In this document: piece by piece, positions 16,526 through 25,002 of the stretch
Position numbering within the stretch: the stretch's first letter is position 1
Layout of the letters: the number at the start of each line of letters is the position of its first letter
IMG/VR virus record: IMGVR_UViG_3300030419_006795
Location: 37,933 to 101,932 of that record
DNA: 64,000 nt
Strand: one strand, 5' to 3'
Source of the DNA: a virus
Program-made: the position numbers and the translations under genes
Notes under the pieces: generated by a model
What the model saw: the letters and a program-made list of their open reading frames with translations, nothing else
What the model was told of the DNA's origin: nothing
The model's database searches: none

Positions 16526-19500
16526 TTAATCATCAAATGATGCGCCCGTTGAAGCAACGACAAAGTCAATTGCAATAAATTCAATTGAGCGCGCGGGCTT
16601 GATCATTATCTTAGCGTACAAGATATTCTGATCAATCAAATCTGGTGTTGTCGTCGAATCGTCTAAAATTAGGCGATATTCCGAAATTCCAAATCTGGCC
16701 TTGGTGTTTGACAAGAGCGGCTCGACTGCTGCTTTAAACCTGTTCCACGTGGCTTCAACATTTTGATCGAATAAGATGCGGGTGGCCATTCTGGAAATTT
16801 GCTTTTTAAGGTAAATCGCAAGTCTTCTGACGTTGATTCTGTCAAGTGCCGATTGCTCTGACTGCAAAGTTTTCTGTCCGAACACCACAATTCCAGTGTC
16901 TGGGAATGTCGCAATCGGATTAATATTCGCCTCGTAAAGAGCATCACGATCTTCGGAAGTCAACCTTTCCTGCACGGATAAGACTGGCAATCCTGCGGCG
17001 CCGTCTGAAAGGCTGCCTCTGTTAAAGCCGGCTGGCGAGAACCAAAGCTCTGATTTTGCTTCCGAGCTAGCGAAAACACCCAGCATGGCCACAGAAGGAG
17101 GCGTCCACAGAATTCTACCTGAAGCTTGCTCTTTGATCTGAACCCATGGGTAGAACGTGCATCCGTAACTGTTGTTTATTCCTCTGTTTCTCAAGCTAGT
17201 GATAGCTTGTGATACTGTTCCCTTTCTCTCTGTTATGCTTTCTGTGCCTTCAGTGTCGGCAGTGTATACGTTTTCAATATCAATTATTGCCAGTGCGTCA
17301 CCGCGATCTTCACACACATTCATAAGGTGTGTTGTAAGCTGAGCATTAGTTAAGCCGGGAACGGTTGCAAGATTCATTTCGATGAATTCTGGATCGGCAA
17401 CACTGTCAATGGCTCTCTTAACTGTGTTGAAAGCATAGCTATTTAGATTGTTTGAAGATATGCTCCATTGGCTGTTTCTAAGAGGCTCCGCTTCGGAAAC
17501 ATCGAAACCGTCATATCCGCCAAAGAATGGTGCTGTGAACTTATCGTAACCTGCATCCAGTACACCCTCATATGAGCCACTTTGGGCAGTTACGGAAAGA
17601 TTGTTCAAGCGGGAGCCTGAAACCCAATAACCATCCGAGCCGGTCCTTCTAATATCATCCAACGTGAATATGACTGAATTGGCCACGACGCCCGGTGAAG
17701 TTGAAGTAACATCAGCCGGAAGGGTTCTCAGGATGTCTGGGATACTCGGGTCGAATTCTGTGCTATATCTGTCCTTGCTGGCTTGGAAACCAAAGTACGA
17801 ATCTCTTAGATCTCCCATAGTCGCATCAGAAGCACTAACGCGCAAAGGAATTTCTGGAAACTCAATTGTTCCTGTAAGATCAAAGCGGCCGGTGTGAATA
17901 AATGCGGCGGTGTTTGGCTTGGGGTTGTTACCCATGGCTGCCGAGCCAGTGTGAGCACCACTCTTTGGGAATGGGAAACTGCTAGAGGCGTGAGCTGCAG
18001 TTCCAACAAGACTTCTGGCAATGCTTGATCCAGCCGTGACAAATGCGGACTTGCCTACATCATCACCACCTATAAGTGAACCAAAAGTCCCATCTGCACT
18101 GGCAGTGTAGGCTTGGTTGTGTGGCACATTAGTTCCACTTACAAACATAAAGTCTCTGAATTTAGGTGGACCATAAAAGCCGAATGGCAGATAAAGCGGA
18201 TCTTTTCCACCTTCAGCAATGGCTTCGTCAACTTCAACTCTAAAATACCTAGACTGATTTGGATAATCACCTTGCAAGCGCAGCCTTCTCTCTCCTTCGC
18301 TCCAAGTGTAGTACTGATCTCCGATTTTTCTAGAAATAAAATTAGGCGATGCAGGGTTTAAATTACATTGATCAAATCTTTCCAAAACTTTAACAGCATT
18401 GTCGTTGTCCCTGAGTGATCTCAAGACAACCGAGAAGCTGCCATACTTATCGTTTTTTGATGTAGATTTTTTAATTCTTTCGATTGATATTTTCGCATTT
18501 TTGTGCAGCCATTCGCCATTTTCAAGACCATGAAATTTGAACAACTTGGGGGCGCGCAGTGGGGTTGCAACGCAGAAACTACCAACATCACTTTCAAGAT
18601 CTTGTCCAATAAACCAGCCGGCCGTAGCGTTTTTGTAGCCCATCTTCATATCTTGCATGCCGGTTTTAGCGGAGCCAGACTGAATGGCGACAATTGCGCC
18701 ATATGAGGAGCCTGTTAGGTTTAACTTGTTTAAGCTTCTTTCGTAAGTTTCCCCAAGCCAGTAATACTCACGATTTGCAGATGGAGTGATTGTCGCATTT
18801 GTCAATTGTGGGTTTGTATTAAATCTTTTACGTATAAATTTCTCACTGTTCGGATTGAGGTTAAAACTCGTTTTGTGTATTGTGGCGCCGGCGGCACTTT
18901 GAATGTGTGCGGTAAACGAATTATAGTCACCATCCAAAGAAGAGCTAGTGCTTCCAAAAAGTGCGGCGGCGCCGTCGAAGTCGGCCAGTAGGCGCCCATC
19001 ACCATCGAAGCGAGGACCAGAGTAATCTGGGCCATAGCCCCTCAAGGTCCCACTCAAAGTGAGAGTATATCCTTCTTTCAAGTACCATACTGCAGCCAAT
19101 GTACCCTTTACGGCCGTTCCAATCGATGCAGACGGAACCACAAGTAATCCGTAAGCTCCACCATTGTTGGCGAGCGTTGTGTTTAAATTGGCAGTGTTCC
19201 ATCCAGCCAATCCTGTGCTGGTGGCATCATCGTGCTGTGCCCCGAGAAGCCTAACGAAAGTAACGGGGCCAACTTTAGCGTCCAAATATGCTTGTGCGGC
19301 CATTGGCCCATAAGTGGGCCCAATGTCGTTCCCATGACGAGAAACATCCATGCCGCGACCGCCGGCGATGGGATATCCAAAATTTTGAACAAAATCAGAG
19401 AAAGAGTCGACCTTTATGGGTCTAAGTGCTTGTCCGTGGGCAGATCTTCCAATAACAACTGGGCCTATGACGTCTGGCGTTCTAGGAATGAATGAGTTGT

Positions 19501-19555
19501 CAATTTCATTAATGAACACCCCCGGCGAAACAAATTTAAAGCTTTTTACTGACAT
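16526..19555 (-). CDS. Tail sheath protein, copy B (gp18-like)
   Basis: A 1009-residue sheath subunit, paralogue of copy A. Start (MSVKSFKFVSPGVFINEIDN) and end (IEFIAIDFVVASTGASFDD) match copy A almost residue for residue; the central region (about 170-230 and 480-600) differs in length and sequence. Sheath subunits contract to drive the tube into the host. Two long sheaths in tandem could give a mixed sheath or alternative virion surfaces. It is first in order after the tail-terminator gene, so copy B sits in the ancestral position. ATG is preceded by AAAAAGGAACC. Confidence 0.93.
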   Translation of the reverse strand: MSVKSFKFVSPGVFINEIDNSFIPRTPDVIGPVVIGRSAHGQALRPIKVDSFSDFVQNFGYPIAGGRGMDVSRHGNDIGPTYGPMAAQAYLDAKVGPVTFVRLLGAQHDDATSTGLAGWNTANLNTTLANNGGAYGLLVVPSASIGTAVKGTLAAVWYLKEGYTLTLSGTLRGYGPDYSGPRFDGDGRLLADFDGAAALFGSTSSSLDGDYNSFTAHIQSAAGATIHKTSFNLNPNSEKFIRKRFNTNPQLTNATITPSANREYYWLGETYERSLNKLNLTGSSYGAIVAIQSGSAKTGMQDMKMGYKNATAGWFIGQDLESDVGSFCVATPLRAPKLFKFHGLENGEWLHKNAKISIERIKKSTSKNDKYGSFSVVLRSLRDNDNAVKVLERFDQCNLNPASPNFISRKIGDQYYTWSEGERRLRLQGDYPNQSRYFRVEVDEAIAEGGKDPLYLPFGFYGPPKFRDFMFVSGTNVPHNQAYTASADGTFGSLIGGDDVGKSAFVTAGSSIARSLVGTAAHASSSFPFPKSGAHTGSAAMGNNPKPNTAAFIHTGRFDLTGTIEFPEIPLRVSASDATMGDLRDSYFGFQASKDRYSTEFDPSIPDILRTLPADVTSTSPGVVANSVIFTLDDIRRTGSDGYWVSGSRLNNLSVTAQSGSYEGVLDAGYDKFTAPFFGGYDGFDVSEAEPLRNSQWSISSNNLNSYAFNTVKRAIDSVADPEFIEMNLATVPGLTNAQLTTHLMNVCEDRGDALAIIDIENVYTADTEGTESITERKGTVSQAITSLRNRGINNSYGCTFYPWVQIKEQASGRILWTPPSVAMLGVFASSEAKSELWFSPAGFNRGSLSDGAAGLPVLSVQERLTSEDRDALYEANINPIATFPDTGIVVFGQKTLQSEQSALDRINVRRLAIYLKKQISRMATRILFDQNVEATWNRFKAAVEPLLSNTKARFGISEYRLILDDSTTTPDLIDQNILYAKIMIKPARSIEFIAIDFVVASTGASFDD

Positions 19556-19606
19556 ATTTACGGTTCCTTTTTATAAAATGTATCTATTTAACCCATATTT
19601 GGTACT

Positions 19607-19674
19607 ATAACATCTGTAAATAGTATTTCGAAGTTCTAAAAGCGCTTTGTTATTAACTCTTAGACAAAATGCCA
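19607..19674 (-). repeat. Duplicated sheath leader, upstream copy
   Basis: Partner of the stretch at 16442-16511. It includes the last codons of the tail-terminator gene, a 10-base palindrome (AAAGCGCTTT) and the promoter-like AAATACTATTTAC. It marks the left boundary of the sheath duplication. Confidence 0.65.
19616..19624 (-). promoter_or_regulatory. Candidate late promoter element before sheath copy B
   Basis: Minus strand TTCGAAATACTATTTAC, 61 bases before the ATG, in the duplicated leader. Confidence 0.5.
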
Positions 19675-20582
19675 TAGTCGCGGGGAAATTCTCTTTCTTT
19701 ATCGATGCTTTCATCGTAATCCCCAGCCAAAACACGCTCTTGGGGTTGTCGTAATTCGACTACGTTTTCATCAATTCTGACAATTGGGCGATCCCGGTCT
19801 TCGCCATCGCCTATTAAGTATCCTAAAACTCTGATTGTAATTTCGGTGATGAATTTCCTGTTGTCTTCACCCATGTTCGCAGTATTATTAGATTGAGAAA
19901 AGTCCGATTCGACAAACGCCTCGTATCTGTGGCCGTTTCTGTTCAGCAAGAAAGAATTAATTTGGCCCGGGCGAGTAATAAACGGCGTAACAAGTTCGTT
20001 CATCTGGCTTTGATATTCGGTCTCAATTGTTATTTTGTAATTTGCATTAATATAAACGGGAATTGGTATAGAAACAATTTGAATGACTAGTTTTTTTAAA
20101 TTTTTGTGTGGGTAATGCTCCTGAATTGTGCCACCAGTTTGATTTGCCGGTCGAACAGCATCATTAACAAGGAATTCTCTCGTTTTGTCTTGTTTGATTC
20201 TTTTTGCAATTACAAAACGTCCAGATCTGCCATTTTTTTTATCGGAAAAAAGGTGGGCTTGAAAACCGCCCTTTCTGGCGGGATCTTTTGTTATGTTTGT
20301 CCTTTCGATAGTTATTAAGGGTAATTTTAAATTACCTGTTTCGTCTCTTAATTGTTTTTTGTTTTTAATCTGAAAGGCGCGCTCAGGGGTAACCCACAAG
20401 ACTGGTACGGGCGACAAGCCCTTGTTGGTGGAAGCAACCGGTCTCAAATCTTCTTTTACCCAGCTAACCAAAGACTGATCAACAACTTCAATTGTTGAGG
20501 CATGCATGCCAATGTCTTGGAGTTTAAAATTGCCATATTGTGCGGGTAATTTCGCAAAATCAAAGTTCTTTTTAATCGGCAT
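19653..20582 (-). CDS. Tail terminator / sheath stabiliser (gp15-like)
   Basis: A 309-residue protein placed between the gp14-like neck gene and the sheaths, as gene 15 is in T4. The central part KLVIQIVSIPIPVYINANYK and ITIETEYQSQMNELVTPFI, then KFITEITIRVLGYLIGDGED, resembles the gp15 core that caps the tail tube and joins it to the neck. I place the start at 20582 (MPIKKNFDF) because GAGAGGG lies 8-14 bases upstream and it overlaps the previous stop by 11 bases; a longer start at 20627 is open but less likely. The gp15 identity rests on pattern plus synteny. Confidence 0.7.
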   Translation of the reverse strand: MPIKKNFDFAKLPAQYGNFKLQDIGMHASTIEVVDQSLVSWVKEDLRPVASTNKGLSPVPVLWVTPERAFQIKNKKQLRDETGNLKLPLITIERTNITKDPARKGGFQAHLFSDKKNGRSGRFVIAKRIKQDKTREFLVNDAVRPANQTGGTIQEHYPHKNLKKLVIQIVSIPIPVYINANYKITIETEYQSQMNELVTPFITRPGQINSFLLNRNGHRYEAFVESDFSQSNNTANMGEDNRKFITEITIRVLGYLIGDGEDRDRPIVRIDENVVELRQPQERVLAGDYDESIDKEREFPRDYGILSKS

Positions 20583-21060
20583 CGAATAATCCCTCTCTTG
20601 CTCTGACGCATATAGCAGAAATTTCAAACCTATTGTCTATTTGGCCAAAAAGTTGCCTAGGCTCTTTTAAAATGACAATTTCGTAAAAAGTCTTACCGTA
20701 AAGTATGAAGTCTCCCTCTCTAACAAAAAGATTTTGATCTTCTTCAAGTCTTCTTTTGTGGAAATTAACCGTGATTCTTGCCTCTTTGTCTAGTCCTATG
20801 TTTTCCGAGTATTTTGTCCCATATTCATTTAATTCAACAAGTGCGTAAACTCTTATTGGTGGTAAAAATGTTTTTTCAATGGCTTCGCCATATAATTCAT
20901 TGAAATTTGTATGCTCAATGTCAATCGGATAATATAAAACCTGCTGGCCGATGATTTTTTCAATTAGCTCATCGTTTACCTTTTTTACTAAATCGCGCTC
21001 TTTTTTACCAGTGAATAACGGGGCTGGCGGTGCGTCTGGCTGTCTCCATTCATCTGACAT
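20572..21060 (-). CDS. Neck / head completion protein (gp14-like)
   Basis: A 162-residue protein with RVYALVELNEYGTKYSENIG, ARITVNFHKRRLEEDQNLFV and REGDFILYGKTFYEIVIL, a beta-rich pattern of head-completion or neck proteins. It occupies the gene 14 position between gp13-like and gp15-like genes; in T4, gp13 and gp14 close the filled head and receive the tail. It is shorter than T4 gp14 (256 residues). The ATG follows GTAGGATAAGTTAG, where the TAA ends the previous gene. Specific identity is inference from order. Confidence 0.65.
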   Translation of the reverse strand: MSDEWRQPDAPPAPLFTGKKERDLVKKVNDELIEKIIGQQVLYYPIDIEHTNFNELYGEAIEKTFLPPIRVYALVELNEYGTKYSENIGLDKEARITVNFHKRRLEEDQNLFVREGDFILYGKTFYEIVILKEPRQLFGQIDNRFEISAICVRAREGLFDAD

Positions 21061-21065
21061 CTAAC

Positions 21066-22334
21066 TTATCCTACAAAAATCGGCAATGGGGAATTCTTTA
21101 AAACATTGGCGGCCGCTTCGCTAGCTTCATTTTGCGTCTTAGTCAGTTCTGTGTAGGTTAATTGATCGAGTATTTCCATCAATTTGTCCCTTAACTGTTG
21201 TTGCTCTTCTTTTGCCTGATTAACCAACTCTGGACCATTCAAGGTCACAGATTCTCCCGGAATTGGCAATGTAGCAAATTTACCTCTGACTTGACCCAGC
21301 ATTTCTTTTGAGACCGCCAGTGCATATTTTCTAATCCATTGTTTACCTATGGAGTTGATGTTTTCAAAAGGTAGGTTATCGAATGGCAGTGTATTTAGGT
21401 TGTTGACGCCAACTATTCCCGAATTATAGTCATCATCGTCTACCCATGCATCTGTGGGGATCATAAATTTTACCCACATTCTATCGTTGTTTCCGTAATC
21501 ACTTGGGGTGGGATGTAATCTGAGTCTATTGTTGATTAGTTCATATGAATAATGCGAGGTTCTTGTGTAGATTGAGTCTTCGTACATGATGGCCTGCATC
21601 TTGTTCTGCCAAGTCGGTATTATTTCAAAAGTTGCGTCATCGGCAAATTGTCCATATGTTGAATAGTTGCCAACAACGCCGACGCCGCCGTAATATCCGT
21701 AAAATCTCCACATTGCCCTTGGCGACTTATAAAAGACTCTCGTAATTAATACCTTTTTGCCTCCAACTTTGCCAGAATAAGGAACTGAGTCTCCCTTGTC
21801 ATCAACTCCGGAGTTTGAAGCAGAATCAATAATATCTTGCAAATCATAATCTTGTTGATTTTCGCTTATGGCGAATGAGGCTGAATATTCTCTGATATTT
21901 CCTCCAATGGTTGCTTCCGACCCAAAACCCTCAGCCATTCGTCTGGCGTATCCAAGCTCAAATTTCGGATATTTCAAATTAACGCTTTCTGGGCCTGATT
22001 TCAATTCGCCTTTATGATCGAACGTACCGGTCGCGTCTCCTAGTGAATTAGCTAGCAGGTTTTTCGATTGATGTAAATTGACAATGTAAGAATACTCTAA
22101 CACAGCCTCTTCATAGGCGGAGTATACATTTGCTGTTGTGATTTCAATGTCAATTACATCTCCACCGAGCTTCTTATAAACATAGGCCACTTGGGCTGCG
22201 GCGCCAGATATAAAATCGGCAGATCCCGTGTATATTCCGAAAGGAACTGACGCAGCTACATCATCGGTACTCCCCGTAGCGGTTAGTACATTTTCCGGTG
22301 TTGTTGATTTGGGACTTAAATTTGGTTTTGCCAT
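21066..22334 (-). CDS. Neck protein (gp13-like)
   Basis: A 422-residue protein. The C-terminal part WIRKYALAVSKEMLGQVRGK, FATLPIPGESVTLNG and the following helical LVNQAKEEQQQLRDKL region is the conserved signature I associate with gp13-type neck proteins of T4-like phages. The N-terminal half includes EITTANVYSAYEEAVLEYSY, also typical of connector proteins. Strong ribosome binding site AGGAGG. It heads the 13-14-15 block that completes heads and attaches tails. Confidence 0.78.
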   Translation of the reverse strand: MAKPNLSPKSTTPENVLTATGSTDDVAASVPFGIYTGSADFISGAAAQVAYVYKKLGGDVIDIEITTANVYSAYEEAVLEYSYIVNLHQSKNLLANSLGDATGTFDHKGELKSGPESVNLKYPKFELGYARRMAEGFGSEATIGGNIREYSASFAISENQQDYDLQDIIDSASNSGVDDKGDSVPYSGKVGGKKVLITRVFYKSPRAMWRFYGYYGGVGVVGNYSTYGQFADDATFEIIPTWQNKMQAIMYEDSIYTRTSHYSYELINNRLRLHPTPSDYGNNDRMWVKFMIPTDAWVDDDDYNSGIVGVNNLNTLPFDNLPFENINSIGKQWIRKYALAVSKEMLGQVRGKFATLPIPGESVTLNGPELVNQAKEEQQQLRDKLMEILDQLTYTELTKTQNEASEAAANVLKNSPLPIFVG

Positions 22335-22352
22335 GCATAGACGCCTCCTGTA

Positions 22353-22361
22353 CTAAGTAGT
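22353..22361 (-). promoter_or_regulatory. Candidate late promoter element before the neck operon
   Basis: Minus strand TTAAAACTACTTAG, 19 bases before the gp13-like ATG and about 90 bases after an intrinsic terminator, so transcription of the neck and sheath unit must restart near here. Confidence 0.45.
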
Positions 22362-22453
22362 TTTAAGATACTTAAAAATGAAAATCTCAAAAAATTGGCG
22401 GCGAAAAAAATTCTGGAATTGTGTTTTTTGAAGATTCGTTTGGTTTTGAGAAA

Positions 22454-22485
22454 GAAAAACCCCCCCAACCAAAAGGAAGGGGGGG
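22454..22485 (-). terminator. Intrinsic terminator after the 170-residue structural gene
   Basis: Seven C (22460-22466) pair with seven G (22479-22485), with an inner CC/GG pair. On the minus strand the stem is followed by TTTTTCTTTC. It lies about 40 bases after the stop codon. Confidence 0.8.
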
Positions 22486-22525
22486 ATAGAAACTCTATAT
22501 TAAAATCAATTAATATCTAATATTC

Positions 22526-23038
22526 TTATGCTGGCGTGATACCGTTGTAGTTGTTGTGAATGACGACAGAAGAGGCAGTTCTTGTGCTACCTGACACATA
22601 CCAGTCGGTGCCATCACAGTCAAACTGAAGGTAGTCACCGACAGTCAAGGCGCCGCCTGAACCGTCCATCATAATCGCAGAAGTTGCATTTGTAATCTCT
22701 AAAATGGCTCCGGCAACCATGATGTTACCTCCCATATCGACGGTAGAGCTTCCTGTGTCGACTAAGAAATCCTTCGTTCCCTCATCATCGCTAGCGGTTG
22801 CCAAAATGAACTTAAAAGTCAAGCCGGCTTGCGGTGTCGGCAACTGAGCCACAACACTCACTGTTCCGCAATTAATAAAGTACGTAGTGCCTGAATCGGC
22901 CGCTGTAAGTGTTTTTGTTGGCGCGGAGACCGTTCCAACCGAAGACAATGTTTCAGTCGGGTTGACTCTAATTTTGAGCGCGTTGCTGTTTTGGTTAATT
23001 AACTCGCGAATGCGAGCGTGACCTAATCTTTTTCCCAT
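22526..23038 (-). CDS. Small structural protein, possible head decoration
   Basis: A 170-residue, Thr/Ser/Gly-rich beta protein with ADSGTTYFINCGTVSVVAQLP, DFLVDTGSSTVDMGGNIMVAG and YLQFDCDGTDWYVSGS. This fold pattern is common among phage surface or fibre-tip domains. An N-terminal 20 residues (KRLGHARIRELINQNSNAL) are helical and charged. It lies directly after the major capsid gene but in its own unit, bounded by terminators on both sides, with a strong AAGGAGA site. A capsid decoration role is suggested by context only. Confidence 0.7.
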   Translation of the reverse strand: MGKRLGHARIRELINQNSNALKIRVNPTETLSSVGTVSAPTKTLTAADSGTTYFINCGTVSVVAQLPTPQAGLTFKFILATASDDEGTKDFLVDTGSSTVDMGGNIMVAGAILEITNATSAIMMDGSGGALTVGDYLQFDCDGTDWYVSGSTRTASSVVIHNNYNGITPA

Positions 23039-23082
23039 TATATATTTCTCCTTATTTTAATAATTTATAACGTGTTTATATA

Positions 23083-23109
23083 GAGGTATACACCTCAAGT
23101 ATCCACTTG
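23083..23109 (-). promoter_or_regulatory. Leader hairpins upstream of the 170-residue structural gene
   Basis: Two small adjacent hairpins, GAGGT/ACCTC and CAAGT/ACTTG (each 5 bp with a 4-base loop), lie in the 120-base leader between the capsid terminator and this gene. Their role is unknown. The leader also has AT-rich stretches (GTTATAAATTATT) near the ribosome binding site that might be a promoter. Confidence 0.35.
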
Positions 23110-23157
23110 AACACTTATTAATGATGTGCCCTCTGCTTATACATAGCCTCAGATACA

Positions 23158-23198
23158 CAAAAAGCCCCTGCTTTTTTCAAAGCAGGGGCTCTTTTTAT
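23158..23198 (-). terminator. Strong intrinsic terminator after the major capsid gene region (bidirectional shape)
   Basis: Perfect 12-bp stem AGCCCCTGCTTT / AAAGCAGGGGCT with a 4-base loop, flanked by A and T runs on both sides. It is just beyond the stop of the major capsid gene as drawn on the plus strand, and upstream of that stop in map coordinates; it separates the 170-residue gene from the capsid gene. Because transcription runs from high to low coordinates, it terminates the capsid mRNA. Confidence 0.85.
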
Positions 23199-23214
23199 TG
23201 GACTACGCTATCGA

Positions 23215-24975
23215 TTAGCTAGTAGCGCCGGCTTCGCCGACCATACCGCGAACGATAACCAGACCGTACATATCAGGTCGGACCATCTTCTTCGCATAGC
23301 GAGTCATGACTCCCTTACGGGGCACGAAATCTTCTGGTCCGAAGATTGTAGGTGTAGTTTGCAGTGGTACGTACGGTGCGTACACATATCCGCTTTCGAG
23401 GAAGCTTCCTCCCTTGCGGCCGACAAGAATTACACTTCGCAAGAAGTATGGATCGACATAGACGTCCCACTTCTTAGAAAGGTTTCCAGTCTTAACAGCA
23501 CCGACTGTTCCAGTTTCGCCGTCAACAGTGACATTGGCACGGAATCCAGCAGTGAACTCAAGAATAGCAGCAACTTCAGGGCTACAAACGATGAAGTTAG
23601 CACCACCTCTTAAGGTCTTGCGATGGATCTGAGCCGACACGTCATTAATGGTCTCAACAAGAGTCTCATACCACTCACTGACGGTACCGGTGAAGTCAGG
23701 GGCAGCCGAAGCAGCACCAACCTCATCACCAGTGGTACGGTTCAGGAACATACCGGGTGAACGCGACCAGTAATACTTACCAGCCTTAGCGCCGTTAACA
23801 AGATCGGCAAGAATTTCGCGATCAATCTCAAGAGCAATTTGCTCAGAAAGGATCTGAGTAAGCTCGACCTCGGCGTCAAGGTTGTGGTAGGCATTAAGAT
23901 CTTGTCCTAATTCCGGAGTCCACTTAGCCTTCAGCTTCTTGGTCTGCGCCGTTACGGCGATTGAGCCGACCTGAATGTCGATCTCTGGGATGTTACCCTC
24001 GTTTTCAAGGGCCCAATCAGTTGCACCGATAACAGAACCAACGGCCGTAGCGCTTTGGAGCTTATCGATAATTGGGAAAGTAACTTCAAGAGCACTTGCA
24101 GTGACGTAGTTACTAAGAACTTCCTGAGTGGTAGTTGTTACTTCGGAACCTGTAGATGCAAAGACCAACAGAACGTGCGATTGTGCTGAACCAGAGAACT
24201 GAGTCAGTCGACGCACTTGGTGGCCAGCGCTGAATGTTCCAAGGGTACTATCATAAAGCGTAATTGCTTGAAGATTACCCGGGGATCCGTCCAAAGTGTT
24301 ACCATTAGAGCTTGTAAGTCTTGCAACTGGAACCTTGACAACTTCAACTCGGGTAGAACCAGAGGTGAGATCGAGGTCGTAGCGACAAATTCTATCAAGC
24401 TCCTGATCACCGGTACCAAAGGTACCACTGTGGTGGTGATCAACCAAAAGGTTGGTCAAAGAAGCAGTGGTCGAGGAATAACCGTTGTTTAAGTTAAACG
24501 GACCATCCTCGGCATTGTCGAGCGTCATGTCCACACCGCCGGTGATCTGTTGACCCACGACTCCTTGGCCATAAATAGACTCATTCTTCTCATATGATAA
24601 TCTTCCGTTTGTACTGGTACCTTCACCAATGGTGTTGGAAACAGTAAAGTCAAGGAAGAAGATCAGACCCGATGGCAAGCTCATTGGCTGCACGGATACT
24701 AAATCATTCGCGATTAAACCTGCGAATACTCGGCGGACAATTGGGAATGCAACAGCAGCAAAGCCCTCAACATCACCACCCGACATTGTTGAAACCTCAC
24801 GAAGCAGTTCCTTCGCTTGATTTTCTAAAAGTCGAGCCATGCTTTGACGCTTACGCTCATCTTGCAGTCCTTCAAGAAGACCAGTTTTTTCCCACTTCTT
24901 GAGAAGTGCGTGACCTTCTTTTTTCATATCACGATTGACCATGCCCTCGGTCAATCTTTCTACGATACTAGACAT
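23215..24975 (-). CDS. Major capsid protein (gp23-like)
   Basis: A 586-residue capsid subunit. FPIVRRVFAGLIANDLVSVQPM (about 77-98) followed by LPSGLIFFLDF is the gp23 N-terminal signature; the C-terminus has LRGGANFIVCSPEVAAIL, YVDPYFLRSVILVGRKG and YVYAPYVPLQTTPTIFGPEDF. Residues 1-70 are a helical, charged propeptide ending in DVE followed by G71, close to where the prohead protease cuts T4 gp23 (after residue 65). The ribosome binding site AAGGAGGT is the best in the window, as expected for the most abundant virion protein. Scaffold and protease genes lie upstream. Confidence 0.95.
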   Translation of the reverse strand: MSSIVERLTEGMVNRDMKKEGHALLKKWEKTGLLEGLQDERKRQSMARLLENQAKELLREVSTMSGGDVEGFAAVAFPIVRRVFAGLIANDLVSVQPMSLPSGLIFFLDFTVSNTIGEGTSTNGRLSYEKNESIYGQGVVGQQITGGVDMTLDNAEDGPFNLNNGYSSTTASLTNLLVDHHHSGTFGTGDQELDRICRYDLDLTSGSTRVEVVKVPVARLTSSNGNTLDGSPGNLQAITLYDSTLGTFSAGHQVRRLTQFSGSAQSHVLLVFASTGSEVTTTTQEVLSNYVTASALEVTFPIIDKLQSATAVGSVIGATDWALENEGNIPEIDIQVGSIAVTAQTKKLKAKWTPELGQDLNAYHNLDAEVELTQILSEQIALEIDREILADLVNGAKAGKYYWSRSPGMFLNRTTGDEVGAASAAPDFTGTVSEWYETLVETINDVSAQIHRKTLRGGANFIVCSPEVAAILEFTAGFRANVTVDGETGTVGAVKTGNLSKKWDVYVDPYFLRSVILVGRKGGSFLESGYVYAPYVPLQTTPTIFGPEDFVPRKGVMTRYAKKMVRPDMYGLVIVRGMVGEAGATS

Positions 24976-24993
24976 TTTAAATTACCTCCTTAA

Positions 24994-25002
24994 ATAATTA
25001 TT
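24994..25002 (-). promoter_or_regulatory. Weak candidate late promoter element before the capsid gene
   Basis: Minus strand AAATAATAATTAT differs from AAATACTAATTAT at one base and lies 19 bases before the capsid ATG. It overlaps the scaffold stop codon region and is low complexity, so chance is possible. Confidence 0.25.

Noticed and set aside
20583-20627. Longer N-terminus for the gp15-like protein
   Set aside because: The extra 15 codons lie inside the upstream gene and have no ribosome binding site, while the inner ATG has GAGAGGG before it.
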